From positions 1 through 64,000 of the forward strand of contig JAODTK010005431.1 in assembly GCA_026419785.1 (NCBI GenBank): 64,000 nucleotides of DNA, read 5' to 3'. The notes under the pieces were generated by a model. That model searched no databases. It was not told where the DNA came from and was given only the letters and a program-made list of their open reading frames with translations. This DNA is from Sclerodactyla briareus. Taxonomy: Eukaryota > Echinodermata > Holothuroidea > Dendrochirotida > Sclerodactylidae. Below, in pieces: positions 11,701 through 22,035 of this stretch (positions are counted from its first letter, which is position 1; each line of letters starts with the position of its first letter). The position numbers were made by a program, and so were the translations under genes.

Positions 11701-11774
11701 AAAGTGGATCGTTTTTGGGTTCCTTTCGTCCCATGGACTTGTTTTTTTTGGTTGATGACTGTATCCGAAGACAT
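2707..11774 (-). CDS. DXO: DXO/Rai1-family decapping protein gene (partial, six exons placed)
   Basis: Overall entry for a minus-strand gene joined from 11393-11774, 8045-8392, 6184-6228, 4777-4809, 4428-4562 and 2707-2791. DXO/Rai1 proteins remove incompletely capped or NAD-capped 5' ends and degrade the RNA; yeast Rai1 partners the nuclear exonuclease Rat1. Recognition rests on blocks in family order: PSEVGTFSL, YYTPP..NFDLRQGFD, TK..CTPF, SEVE followed 19 residues later by YWGYKFEQY (the same spacing as in human DXO), FKLIKWW, and NFCEQFLSF...EDDP. Placed exons give about 343 codons against 396 in human DXO. The exon with the E-x-D metal-binding motif (GEVDC in human) and the last exon were not found. 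Several one-base frame breaks occur, so either the assembly is imperfect or the gene is degenerating. The family call is firm; activity is unknown. Confidence 0.82.
2792..4427. other. DXO intron; nothing identified
   Basis: Contains a C18-type run near 3340-3357 and short G or C runs. No repeat family or exon recognised. Confidence 0.5.
4428..4562 (-). CDS. DXO: DXO-like exon with KLIKWW motif
   Basis: Starts after TTTCTTCAG and ends at a consensus donor GTAAGT. It encodes FKLIKWWA, then, after a one-base frame change, a stretch reading SFLVGIPEVVCG, then FRDQRHVKHPLNIANHEE after a second change in a TTTT run. Human DXO has HKLLKWWAQSFLPGVPNVVAGFRNPDG in this order. Both frame changes look like single-base errors, since the match resumes at once on each side. 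Confidence 0.75.
4777..4809 (-). CDS. DXO: Tentative 33-base DXO-like microexon
   Basis: Bounded by an acceptor (TAGAATACAG) and a donor (GTAAGC). With one base carried in and two out it reads QTVGNMCNGF and joins in phase to FKLIKWW of the next exon. The human segment at this place is SPGQWRSFYRHKLLKWW. The reading is short, so support comes from splice sites, phase and order rather than from strong identity. Confidence 0.4.
4810..6183. other. DXO intron with a SINE head at its left-central part
   Basis: A 152-codon plus-strand frame (4899-5357) is AT-rich with one hydrophobic stretch and no family match. The only element recognised is the SINE head at 5770-5835. Confidence 0.4.
5770..5835 (+). 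repeat. tRNA-like head of SINE family 2 (fragment)
   Basis: Reads 'gcagaagaatgggcagagtgg' followed by a B-box-like 'gggttcgagacc'. The first part matches the head of the copy at 61487. The body is absent. Confidence 0.5.
6184..6228 (-). CDS. DXO: Tentative DXO-like exon (YVELKT region)
   Basis: A 45-base block between an acceptor (GAGGCTAG) and a consensus donor (GTAAGT). One frame reads EGGPVRYVLHQTKLK throughout. Another ends in FYIKLNS with AG left over, matching human CYVELKTSK in position and giving the phase needed by the next exon at 4809. The second reading needs a base correction. If it is right, the family's ELK metal/lysine motif is altered here, but sequence error cannot be excluded. 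Confidence 0.35.
6229..7616. other. DXO intron; nothing identified
   Basis: The family's E-x-D exon would be expected between 6.2 and 8.0 kb, but no match was found. A 46-codon minus-strand frame near 7303-7440 has a hydrophobic core (LWDILVIFWVWLMALCI) without a known relative. Confidence 0.35.
7617..7862 (+). repeat. SINE family 2, tRNA-Leu/Ser-like head plus body
   Basis: Begins 'aggaatggctgagtggtgta' (tRNA A-box form), with a degraded B box 'ggcttgaaatcc' about 50 bases on. The body contains 'ggctgtacttggcagttgcg', 'tctttgtctttact' and 'ctgtgagagtcagattgaac'. The copy at 61487-61712 shares head and body. Sits in a DXO intron, opposite strand. Confidence 0.75.
8045..8392 (-). CDS. DXO: DXO-like exon with SEVE and YWGYKFEQY motifs
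   Basis: A 348-base block, open throughout, between an acceptor (TTTAATACAG) and a consensus donor (GTAAGT). It carries WRWVNYTK..CTPF, DMSEVE and CYWGYKFEQYLTSG. Human DXO has WRGHLTK..TPY, YLSEVE and YMGYKFEQY. The spacing from SEVE to the tyrosine is 19 residues in both, and from TK to SEVE 26 versus 27. The glutamate of SEVE corresponds to a catalytic glutamate of the family. After EQYLTSG similarity fades, apart from VLRNRL resembling human VLRSRL. An alternative donor (GTATGT, exon end at 8176) sits where similarity is lost, so the exon may be shorter. Other frames give better local matches in places (PWAV, EMCYWG), pointing to compensating base errors. Confidence 0.8.
8393..9289. other. 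DXO intron 1, proximal part; nothing identified
   Basis: No exon or repeat family recognised apart from diffuse resemblance to the adjoining tandem array after about 8990. Confidence 0.35.
9290..11203. repeat. Tandem array of about 300 bp units in DXO intron 1
   Basis: A junction motif (ttgcgtcttccacttatcgt followed by gtttacaag) recurs at about 9255, 9531, 9851, 10871 and 11171. Spacing is 276, 320 and 300 bp, with one 1020 bp gap. Units share 'gctccgcccc', 'attaatgagctcca', 'aagtgtaccc' and 'ccactcatga'. The 1020 bp gap equals one unit plus the 702 bp element at 9912-10613. Units are diverged, with many small gaps. Confidence 0.8.
9912..10613. mobile_element. MITE-like element D (composite), inserted in the tandem array
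   Basis: The left end 'ccgcgtttccatgcacgcgg' is mirrored by the right end 'ccgcgttccccgcggacacg' on the other strand. An inner inverted copy near 10547-10577 reads as 'cgcccgcatgcatgg'. Shared inner sequence with the copy at 40708-40980 includes 'gcgctat', 'acattagaacaatg' and 'gttctaaa'. No coding frame. The array unit resumes on the far side with 'ggctttaggctccgcccc'. Confidence 0.75.
11218..11262. repeat. AC-rich simple repeat
   Basis: Imperfect (AC)n tract in DXO intron 1, next to the tandem array. Confidence 0.7.
11393..11774 (-). CDS. DXO: DXO-like exon with N-terminal FPYF/NFDLR region
   Basis: The first methionine candidate is at 11774 (MSSDTVINQKK). Three frames must be combined to follow the family: MYNAPIP, then YFGAPSEVGTFSLGRN, then LKYYTPPTN...NFDLRQGFD and RLNNLLHWILKDKGKF. 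Human DXO has the same order (FPFYRRPSELGCFSL, LRYYSPPPTN, NFDLRDGY, RLDHLLCWLLEHRGR). The two frame changes are each explained by one extra base, in a CCC run and in an AAGGAAG stretch. The 3' end is set at a weak donor after CTCGAAAG; reaching it also needs one T fewer in a TTTTT run. The frame stays open upstream of the methionine to a good pyrimidine-tract acceptor at 11816-11819, so another 5' exon is possible. Confidence 0.75.
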
Positions 11775-12009
11775 CTCAGCCCGCTTTACAGTATGGCATT
11801 TATGCTTACTGCAGTCTGTGAAATAAAAGTTGGAGCGAACAATTAAACATTAAAACTTATAGCAGTTATTAATTATTAGTAGAGGAGTACAGTAACATTT
11901 GAGGGTATAATTCAGGCATCAATACTTGCAAAATAGGAACAAAAGTGGAGAAATAACTACATACTGGAGTTAATGTCTATAGCAGGTTCATATAAAATAC
12001 TAATTTCAA

Positions 12010-12930
12010 GCGCCAAGCAGTCCATTGAGGGATCTGGACGTGTTGACCCATGTCTACCAAGTGTAGCGAAAATGTCAAATTAACCAAAGTTTGTGCGAAT
12101 TATGCAGATTTGACACATTATTTGATCTTCAGTGACCCTTTCTCTAACTTTGAATATTCAAGGGACAAAAGGCGGACCACATCCACAAATTTCGAGTTTA
12201 CCAATTCAGAAAAACTTCGCAAGTACCCAAGTTAGGACACATCATATGACCGCCAATGATCTTGTTCTGATATTTTTATTTACTCCGGACAGACCATATC
12301 ACACAGTTTAATAGAAATCTGACAATTTGCATAAATTATGCAGATTTAAACTCATTAAATGCCTTGAGTGACTGTGAATTTCTGTTGAACAAACATTCTC
12401 GAAACGTTAGTTAAACAAATTCAAAAAAAAGTCGCAAATAAGCAAGTTAGGACACATCATATGACCTGCCAATGATCTTGTTCTGATATTTTTATTTACT
12501 CAGACAGACCATATACCACACAGTTTCATAGAAATCTGGACAAAATTTTGCTAAATTATGCAGTAAACTCATTAAATGACCTTGAGTGACTTGGAATTTC
12601 CTGTGTTGAAACAACATTTCTCGAAAGATTTAACCAAATTCAAAAAAATTTTCGCAAATACGCAAGTTAGACAAATCATATGACCCCAATGGATCTTGTT
12701 ATGATAGTTATGTACTCAGCAGACCATATACACACCGTTTTCATAGAAAATCTGCAAAAATTTTGCCTAAAATTATGCAGATTAATTAAACTATTAAATC
12801 GACCTGGAGTGACTTGAATTTTGTTTTTGTATTTCCTCTAGGATAAGAGTACACCATATCCACCAAGTTTTGTGAAAATCTGTATGAAACTAAACTTAAT
12901 TGATCTTTAAAACAAAAAAAAATGGAATAT
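12010..12930. repeat. Tandem repeat with about 215 bp period
   Basis: The landmark 'gttaggacacatcatatgac' starts at 12231 and 12446 and in altered form at 12666. Each unit also carries 'aatgatcttgttctgatatt', 'agaccatat', 'atagaaatctg', 'aattatgcag' and 'ccttgagtgac'. About four units, the outer ones decayed. Lies upstream of DXO, between the two genes. Confidence 0.8.
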
Positions 12931-15900
12931 TTGCCTAAATCATTTGCAGTCTGAACTACTTAATTAGCATATTCATATTGATATCAGATAGCTACTTATG
13001 TGCCAAAATCACACACCTTGCTCCAATAGATTGTCAAGACATCCCTGACAGAAATAGGCAACCTTGACAGAACAGATGTGTGGCCATTGTGAAAGTCTAC
13101 CTATACTTCCTAGCTTTTTCAATCGTTCATCCCATCGATCCATGTATCTCTGGAGAAAACAGAAGATTTTTGGAAAACCCGACTGTTGGGATGGAGCAGT
13201 GGGATTGGTCTCTCTTCTTTCAATTTCTCAATAATGAGAAGATGTCATATAAATAGTATTTTTTCAAGACTATCAATTGTTAATTATACCAAACTTTATT
13301 CTATGGATACATATACAACTGTGTTCAACACAACCCATGGAAAAACCGTTTGCTTCATGCACCAAAACTGTGAATTTGGGGACCCCTAGGGGAGAGTGTC
13401 GTTGTTACGTTTCATCAATAGCATATCTATCTATATTGACAAAAAGATTCCAAGTTGGATTGGAAATGGTTTAGCATGCCGCATTGGCATCACTAACCAA
13501 CCCGGGTCTACTGGGAAATAAGCAAAACACCAGGGCTTTTCCATTCCTACTTATGCTAGAAATTGTCTCTTGATACACCCTTGTTGTTCAACTGTGACGT
13601 CATCAATTATATGTGATAATCCTTCACGCTTTTACAAAACGTTTGTAGTTATTTTTATTGTTCTTCATGCAATCTTACACACAAACACAGGGGTCTGTAA
13701 TTTCGGGGCATTCTGCTCGCATTTGTATTTATGCTTGCTACATTTTCAATTGTGCTATATTTTGTATGTCTTATATATTTCAGGCAAGCATGTAATTTCC
13801 ACTTCTGGATGAAATGTTTATCTATCTATCGTGCACTAGGGATTCTCAGTAATTTCTCTGCTTAGGACTAAATTTTGAAGGACAATAACTCCACATTGGA
13901 ACATGGGATTGAAATGAGGTTGAACCTTGGATATAGTTTTTAATTTCCCCTATAATACTCATCCAAGCTGTGATTGATTTATATTTTTGCTGCTCTGGTG
14001 ATGCTCCAATGCAGAGTCATCCGAAGACTCTTCATCTGTCGACCTATTAGGGAAAGATATGAAAAGAAAATGGTTCAACTTAATGATGGCAGAATGGGAT
14101 AGTTCTTGATAAAGTGTGTGATCTCCTAGATACGATAGATGCTGTAGCATTTGCTTCATTAGGATGGCATACAGTAAGAGTATAAAAGGCAGCATGGCGC
14201 TTTCGATTCCTGTGTCAGGAAACTGTCAAGCAGAGTGTTGCTATGAACAACGAACATTGGACATTTTTTTGCTCATGAGGACTTTAAATTAATCTAATGG
14301 CTTGACTGTTTCTATGGAAAGATATCCCCTCTACACAAAAACAACAATAGATTTCAACACTCTCCATGAGAAATTATAAATTTAGAATTTGATCTCAGAT
14401 AACCTTTGACCTGACCCCAGAACAATATTGTTTAAACTCATCAGGGCGACACACATATCAAGTTTGAGCATAATCTGCTCAAGTGGGGTTAGTTGTCATA
14501 TTTCCACATGACATCGAAAATGTACAGATTGTACAGATAAAGATTTCCTGTCTTTGTGGAAGAATTTAAAAAGACAAAATACAGGTTGTAGAGAAGAACA
14601 CTGGTCCGAAGAGTTCACAAATCTCTAGTTGGATGTACGTCAGTTCAGAACAGTTCCAGGGGACACCAAAGCAAATTATGCAAGTCATGATTGAAAACTG
14701 ACGTTAGCAAAAAAAAACTGGACAATGGAGCAGAATGAATCACTTAAATAATATTTTAGTCAACAAACCTCATGATAATGACAAATTTCATGCTACCTAT
14801 ACGACACGAATGTCTGTCTGTATATGTACATGTATGCAGGATGAGGCGGGGTAGATTTCTCATCGTATGAAATCTCACCACCTTTTCTCCTCCCAGTCTT
14901 TGTAGCCACTATGATGTTATTATGGCAGTAGGCTAGTTTCACTGACATAGCAACTTTCTGTTTGACAATGTAGTAAATGTTTAGAAAAAAACAGGATGCT
15001 GTTTTTGGCTCAATTCCCCTGTTTATTAGCGTCAAAGCAGTTTTTTTTCCCCCCCCCACTCCTGGGCCAAACCTCATTGGTACTAATTACACAAACTAGG
15101 CGAACTTGCAATTCTAGAACGTTTTTCCTGTTGGCATGAGGTAATTTTCACAAAGCATGGAGGACGTTTTTGCCCCAACTCCCAACAGATAATCTCAGAC
15201 TGAGGAAATTCTGTCCAGAAAAGTATTAAACATTGCCTGTGTTTTGTTTTTCGTGTTTGTTTTGAATCTCAAATTATGTAAATCTCTTGTAAACCCATTA
15301 TGGGAAGGTAGCATGATGTGGAGGCTCTTGAACATGACAAACCTTGCTTTAGAGCTTTCCAGCACCGACAGGACTCTTAGCAGGTTCGTGAAAACAGATT
15401 GATGAGTCATGGTGTGAGTATTCCTGAAAACAGAGTTTATGAGTCATGGTGAGGATCCTCTCTGTGATTGAGAAGAGATCAACAAACATAGACACCTGAA
15501 TACACAATTCACAAAACTCAATGGTTTGTGAATCTGGAGTTTACGATACCTGCCCCATAGGCAAAACGGGATCGTGCGGGAGAAAAACCCCATCAGACAT
15601 CCTGCAAACCGCTAAGGATAAACTTATCCTATTAGTGGAAGTCGGAAGAAAAACGCTTCCTGCAAGAATCTGCACAATGATTAAAAGCAGATTTTCTGGT
15701 GATGAAAAATCGATGAACTTCTGCCAAGATGCTCATGAGATGAACGTAAACGTTCCACTGCCACTGTCAAAATAATAAGGGCAATAAGGGATTGCCAGAA
15801 TTCAATGGGCGTGGGGTGGTAATTGGAATATAGATTTCCAGTGTCCACAAGGAGGCAAACAAACTTAAACAAGGGTTTTTTCAATTTGAGCTGACTGGGT

Positions 15901-16001
15901 GTTCTGAGCATGGCAATGGAATGGACACATCAAGCCCAGTATTGCATCAGTGTGTCGGTAACACATCTAACAAACTTTCAAAAGGCTGCAGCCTGCGAGC
16001 T
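12931..16001. other. Intergenic; nothing identified
   Basis: No exon or repeat family was recognised on either strand. The open frames are short and unrelated to known families. Confidence 0.45.
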
Positions 16002-16473
16002 CACTAAAGCCTACCTCGCACTATAAAAAGTTCCACGCCGCAACGCTAAGGTCGCCGCTTGCAAAAATTCAATGGGGTCCATTTCCCAGACGTGACCGTA
16101 TCACTTTGGCCACGCACACTGGTGGGAAAAAAAAAAAAGGAATTACAGAGAAGACCTCAGGACTAATTTTCATTCACGGGGTCTGTTTGAATGTCCTTCG
16201 AGGATTATAGAGGACGCCGGACCACTGATAGCAGAAAACCTACTACTGTACTGTCAGTTGAACTATTCCCTGTTTTTCCATTCTGCCCATGCTTCTGATT
16301 AATTTGCTATCACAAAACTATGTGAGCCTTGCGGGACTACCACTCGCAGTGGCTACTATGTATGGTCATCGCCTCAACCTTTACGGTAATCAATCGACGT
16401 GAGTATGAACGTAAGCTTGTCCCAAGCCTTAGCAGACAGCAAATTTCGCGCGTAAAGTGTGAGGCAGGCTTAA
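16002..16473. mobile_element. MITE-like element B, copy 1
   Basis: Inverted ends: left 'cactaaagcctacctcgcac', right (other strand) 'cttaagcctgcctcacactt'. Internal 'aggtcgccgcttgc', 'ttcccagacgtg' and 'ggtcatcgcctca' recur in the copy at 24237-24714. No coding capacity. Confidence 0.7.
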
Positions 16474-17439
16474 GGCTTTGGTAAATGGAGATGATATGTG
16501 ACATACCTGCAGGAGCCATTTTCATTCCAAAATTAGTATCCAACCCCCAAGTCTTGGAATGGTTTAACAATACTTTCTCAGAAGAAACAAAACAGTTTCA
16601 TTTCTATATAACAGTCCATGATCCACTTCTATTTGGAGCCTTTGACATCCTTCATAGCAGTTCAAATCTGTAGTCTTCAGAATCAGTCATAGATCGTTTA
16701 ATGGGACCTCTGCGTATTGACTAACTGTCCTTTTCTTCTGTCTGCCTCCTCGACTATCAGCAGAAGACACCTAGCTGTTGTTGCCTCATTCAGGAGAGGC
16801 AGCCATAGCAAAACTGATCTGTAATTGAACATGGATTTAAGAAAAAATGCATTCACTCATTGACAGAGAGGAGCCCATGCTCGCATGTTGCTGGCAATAT
16901 AACTGTAGGGTGGATGATGGGTGCAAGGTGGTGCTCTCTTTCTTTTTACCAGATTGGAGCTAAAAAAAGCTACTGGGTCCATAGGTGTAAAAGGTGACTG
17001 ATTACTGTCAAGTAGAATTTTATATATGTTTCACAATCCCACATGACTAAAGAGGAGAGCGCACACTCATACTGTATATGGGGCATGAGAAGAAAGTAAT
17101 ATAATGTACGTATAACTTGGTATTTCACAGTATGGGCCAAGCACCAAAATCAGATTTTTATAGGACATGAGACCCACAAAGTAGAGATAAAAGTACAATT
17201 GAATGTGTACCAACTTCGTAAGCTACAATGGACGGCTTGGCATCCAAGTCCCAGGGTACATGTACGTTGAATAAACCTGTTTTTCCATTCAATCCTCTCA
17301 AAATTAGAAACTATTTCATGAGAGGAATAATAAAAGCACCCCACAGGTAAAAATACACACTGAGTCAATGGAGGAATTTCACACACAAAGTCAATAGCAG
17401 TTGTGGGACTTCGGGTTTGACCCTCCGTAGGCTATAGAC
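16474..17439. other. Intergenic; nothing identified
   Basis: No protein match or repeat family recognised. Confidence 0.4.
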
Positions 17440-17570
17440 CCTTTCTTCGATCTGGCCGCTAAACGGCCCGCTGTATTGGAAAAGTGTGGTGTCGAAAGAA
17501 CGATTCACTAGTGGGAAACTTGTAGGTACGGTAGTACGAGTTCGATAGAACCCAGCAAAAGTAGCACTTG
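17440..17570 (+). repeat. Repeat E1, left member of an inverted pair
   Basis: Contains 'tggccgctaaacggcccgc', 'gtattggaaaagt' and 'gtcgaaagaacg'. The same sequence, reverse-complemented, lies at 22700-22835. Confidence 0.65.
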
Positions 17571-17651
17571 ACTAGTGTAGTGATTTTGTAGTTTAGAGAA
17601 CAATTGAAGGTGGAACCTTACGGTTAGGCCCCTAGGTTGGTTGAAGTATCG

Positions 17652-18094
17652 TGGGGTACCCATCGACTGCGCATACCCGTTGACTGTGCCCTTGAATTAT
17701 GATAGGTATCAGTTGGAAATATGCTAAGAATCAGCAAATAAATCGTAATGCTCTGTGCAAAAATAATCTGCTAAAAAGTGTATTAATTTAATAACTCTTT
17801 ATTTTGGTTTCCTTGCACCGCGGAACAAACATCGTTCAAAAATCACACACGTGCGTATAAATTTGATAAGCACACAAAATACTTGACACTCGACGGGTAC
17901 AATTGACAAATTTAGTTTCACCAAACGGTCATCGAATAGGCTGACTTTTCAAAGTGAGACAGAACATAGAAGCAAGGGATCATATAAAGGTAAAACATTC
18001 CTAATTCACATTACTCAGCTTCTGAAATTCATGAGCGGCTGATCAAAAAATACAGCTGTTGATAGGCTAAAGTGCGAAGTCGACGGGTACCCCA
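17652..18094. mobile_element. MITE-like element A
   Basis: Ends are a 22-base imperfect inverted repeat, tggggtacccatcgactgcg against tggggtacccgtcgacttcg, each followed by ca. Length 443 bp; no open frame. No clear target duplication. Confidence 0.7.
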
Positions 18095-18964
18095 TCATAC
18101 AGTAGTTTATTTCTAACAATTTGGAGATGTAGTTCACCACGCATGGACCGGGATAGGATGGTATACATTTTGCAATCATACCGAAAGGAGAATACTTTTC
18201 ACTGAAACAACAATTCATTAGTCACCCAGCTCACTCCTTCTTTCGAATTCCCACTACCAAACATCAAATTCCAACTAGCGGAGTAAAGTCAGGTTTACCG
18301 ATGAACTTTAATTGCCAGGTATTAGGGTTGCCAAGTTGTTACCAGCGGATTCAGATTCAGAAAGTCACCGAACCTCTGTACATCTTTGTCATTTTTAATT
18401 TTCATGGCACACATCACCTCACCAAATTACTTGCAAATATCGGAAAAAAAGGAAATAAATAAAAGAATGGAAAATCTTCATTTGAAGATCAAAACTACAG
18501 AAGCATGCTATACGGGATTCTACTGTATGAACTTTTAACAATTGGCAATTTCCCTTAGTTTCAAAAATAACAGGCAATCCTATTCCGCGATATTGGTTGC
18601 ACAACAATATTTTGTGGCGAAAACGCGTACGCTACTGCATTGAACGACTTCCCATCGTCTTTCACATATTGGGGAAAAGCCGCACTGAGTATATGCCCAA
18701 TCCCTTCGTCTTCATTCGTGCAATCGGATAAACTAATATTACCATTCCCTTCCCTTCCTCCCGCAGGCTTTACCCCTACACTACCCGCCCTCTCAGTGGC
18801 GTAGCTAGTAGCTACGGGACCGTGGGAGGGGGGGCAAAGTCGGCAAACATTGAAATCCCCCCCCCCCCCCATGCGCCCCCACTGAGAATTTTCGTGGGCC
18901 TACTGAACGTGAATGCGAGGAAATTTTCTCCGGCCAACAAGTTTCATGCCCACCATTTTAATGA
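18095..18964. other. Intergenic; ends with a 'cagtggcgtagc' repeat terminus
   Basis: At 18793 the motif 'ctcagtggcgtagctagtag' followed by a G run resembles ends of hAT-like short elements; a similar 'cagtggcgtgg' lies at 38966. No gene recognised. Confidence 0.35.
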
Positions 18965-19535
18965 CGAAAACTGTGGCGATGCCATTGCATCAGCTCCTTG
19001 AAATAGGTCAGGAAGTGCCATTTCCTGCCATCTGGGCAGTTTCAGTTTATGCCTGACCATCCACTCGCGGATACCACGAAGTGCAGCTTCAACACGGAAG
19101 GGCGTCAAGTTTCTCAAAGGGCTTAAATCTGCATATCAATTGGGTGTCATCAGCGTATTGATGCATTTCAATGACATGGTTTCTGACAACATCTCCAATA
19201 CCATACGCATACGTACTGAAAAGACAGGACCAGTACAGATCCCGGGGGACACCACATTGCAACGGATGGGTTGCTGACACATCAGATTCGATTTGAACAT
19301 GCTGAGTGCGATCGGAAATGTAATCAGTAAACCAGCTTAATGCAGAACCGGTACTAGTATATAGGTTAGCGAGCTTAGAGGAGAGAATACTGTGATCAAT
19401 TGTGTCGAAAGCTGCAGATAAATCCAGGAGAACTAATAACGCCACCTCATTGTTGTCAATAGCCGATAATATGCTAATCTGAACACGGATTAGTGCTGTC
19501 TCAGTGCTATGGCCAGGTCTGTAAGAATGCATCAC
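18965..19535 (-). pseudogene. LINE reverse-transcriptase remnant
   Basis: A 148-codon frame (19089-19535) carries YRPGHSTETALIRVQ, LLVLLDLSAAFDTIDHSIL, SWFTDYISDRTQ, CGVPRD and the catalytic HQYADDTQL. These are reverse-transcriptase blocks of non-LTR elements of the CR1/L2/Rex1 kind. Downstream, REWMVRHKLKL and, in another frame, DGRKWHFLT extend it to about 18965. The expected glycine-serine turn after CGVP is altered and neither the start nor the endonuclease is present, so this is a dead 5'-truncated copy. Confidence 0.85.
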
Positions 19536-19825
19536 CTACTGAACGAATTGGCTTGTGTCCACGGGAACATAGTCTATGAATATGCAATCCTCTTGTCCAA
19601 TCAGTGCGGAAATCAATCCACAGCAAACAACCAGCATTGAGAAATTGACTTGACTAAATAGTATTCAAAACATTTTCTACTCTTTACGTGACCTAACACT
19701 CATAAAATTATAACGATGTCAAATTCTTATTGACATGTAGTGACATAAACATGAAAGGCACTGAGGCCCAACGAGCTTGTTAAATAATACATTTTACATT
19801 ACATATTTTCCAATTTCCTCTCTCC

Positions 19826-20260
19826 CCCGTTCATTAGACCCCCGTGGCCCCGTCTCATTAAACCCCGTCTCATTGGTCCCCTGTCTCTCATCCCCCCCCC
19901 CCCCCCCTCCATGTCATTAGATCCCCGTCTATGGGTCCCTTTAGTTTTTTAGTCTGGTTGACAAGATCAACTCGACTCCGGCACGAATCCCCCTTTGGTG
20001 TTCTATGATATTTTAAATAGTGTTAGTACATTCCAGTACGGTCGGTCTACTATAGGCATACGAGGCTGTCGAGGGCATCCCCCCCCCCCTCCTAGTTCGG
20101 GCAAATCAGTTGATCTATTTCCCTGCATGTCTCGGGGGACCAATGAGACGGAATAATGAACGGGGGAACAATGAGACGGGGGAACAATGAGATGTTTTGT
20201 GTTAATTAGGGGACCAATAAGACGGGGGACCAATGAGACGGGGGACTATAGGACTATAGC
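19826..20260. mobile_element. MITE-like element C with subrepeat arms
   Basis: The left arm repeats 'ccccgtctcattggtccc'-type words; the right arm repeats the complement, 'gggggaccaatgagacgg'. The arms enclose about 190 bp with no coding frame. C-rich runs interrupt both arms. Confidence 0.7.
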
Positions 20261-21479
20261 AGTCAATCTTTCATCAACGCGACAGTGTTCAGTTTTGTGT
20301 TGTGTGTTGGCAAGACCTGCTGATACCACCCGGTAGGAAAACGTACCTAAGCACAAAGATGTTTTCAGTATATTTTGTCCGGCCTTGTTGGTAGGCTATT
20401 AATTTTTTTTTGTTTTCGACATCGATTCCTGGCATTGCTTTTTGTTTGCTGCATGTTTTTTGTTTTTTGTTTTTTTTTCTGATGTCGTAGGAAAATACGT
20501 GAACGTAGAGTATGCCTGAACTTCCTGAAGATAAATAGCGTTGGCATAAAAGCTGAGTTGTATTACCTGCTTTTACCAGAATTGTTCTATTTCTATACTG
20601 TTCCTTGTCCATATATGCATATTCACCTTTCTGTTTCAGAAATGTCCAGAGAGAGTCAACAGAATGCTACTCATTGGCTTTTTGGTGTCTTTTCACTAGT
20701 GTTCATTGTGTGTAATTGTTCTTCCCCCAGCACTTCCAATTTCCCCCTCCCCAAAGTGTCCCCGACCGTTTTGAAATCCTTGTACCGCCACTGCCTGGAC
20801 CTCGCCAGGAGTTCGTTTTTTCCCCCACCGCTATTTGATTCAATTGCTCTTTCCCATGTACTGTAGGCTACGCACTCGACACATAGGCCTATTGACATCA
20901 ATAGGTTCAATGCCTGCTCGATTATGTTGTGAATGAGGGATGAGGTGAACATGACAGATTAACCGATGCATATGGGGCATCTTGAGTGATGGTATGCCTC
21001 ACTTCCGCACTGCGCACAGAAATTCCCCAACATTTTCTTCATCCCCTATTCCCCACCACCTTGAAAATCCTGGCGCCGCCAGTGCTTATAGGCCGGGGAA
21101 TACGGAATTTGGCGTGATGGACCTCCAAGTATTCTGGAGGGCCCTTTTATTAGTTTCTATTGTGCCTAAAAAGTTGCTCACTCGCTCCAAGAGGCTCCTC
21201 GTGTGAAATAATGCATGAGCCTATCCCCACTACTGAGCCCTTCTTATGGCCGCTCCACTGGAATATGATTAAGTGGGGGGTTCCGAATTGATACTTACAG
21301 ATTTGCGTTCTCCCATATCCCTGGCACTACCTATTGGTGAAGTTCATGGCCGTATAAGTCGGTATAACGCCCTCTGTAATACAACTATAACTAGACCTTT
21401 GCAGGCGGGTAAACCGCCGACGTGTATATCCGTACAGAAACAGCCTTTGTGGACCTCCTCTAGAGGAAGCACATTAAAA
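20261..21479. other. Intergenic; possible hAT-type repeat ends
   Basis: At about 20735-20795 and 21030-21085 two similar stretches end in 'accgccactg' and 'gcgccgccagtg', preceded by 'ttgaaatccttg' or 'ttgaaaatcctgg'. They resemble ends of short hAT-like elements. No gene. Confidence 0.35.
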
Positions 21480-21845
21480 TTATGTCCATCTGACCTCCAG
21501 TGACCTTGAAATGACCTTCATTGTATCAGAGGACTAACACAGTCCACATCCAACCGAGTTTTGTTCAAGTATGACGAAGTGGAACAATTGCGAAAAAACA
21601 CAAATTTGACCTCTGGTGACCTTGAAATCAACGTCATGTTAACGGACCACATTTCCCCACCCACCAAATTTCGTGTGAATCGGACTAACTTTGGGTATCC
21701 TCCACAAAAAAAAATACAAATTTGACCTCCGCGCGGTGACCTTGAAATCACCCCCACATGTTTTTCAGGACCACACTTTTGTCCCCACCCACCAAGTTTC
21801 GTGTAAATCGGATAAATTCAATATTCACGTGTAAAACCTCAAAAT
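21480..21845. repeat. About 115 bp tandem repeat with TGACCT words
   Basis: Three units begin at about 21489, 21606 and 21720 with 'tgacctc..gtgaccttgaaat'. Two also carry 'ccccacccaccaa.tttcgtg' and 'aaatcggat'. The unit order and strand are constant. Confidence 0.75.
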
Positions 21846-22035
21846 AGAGGGCAGCAGACATACAGTGAGCCCACTTCCGAATTCATCCCAGATTTCACTA
21901 GTACATGTGTACCAAGGTTTAGATCAATCGGATAAAACGGTAAAGAGTTATTGCGCTTACCGCTAGAGTTTCCAGCGGCGGAGACGGCGGCAGCTACACC
22001 CCGAAACCATAATATCCTCGGACACTTCCAGTGTC
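21846..22035. repeat. Tail repeat next to the TBL3 promoter
   Basis: Contains 'gttattgcgcttaccgctag', 'ggcggagacggcggc' and 'aaccataatatcctc', a style of dispersed repeat common in marine invertebrate genomes. Lies just upstream of the TBL3 start. Confidence 0.4.
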
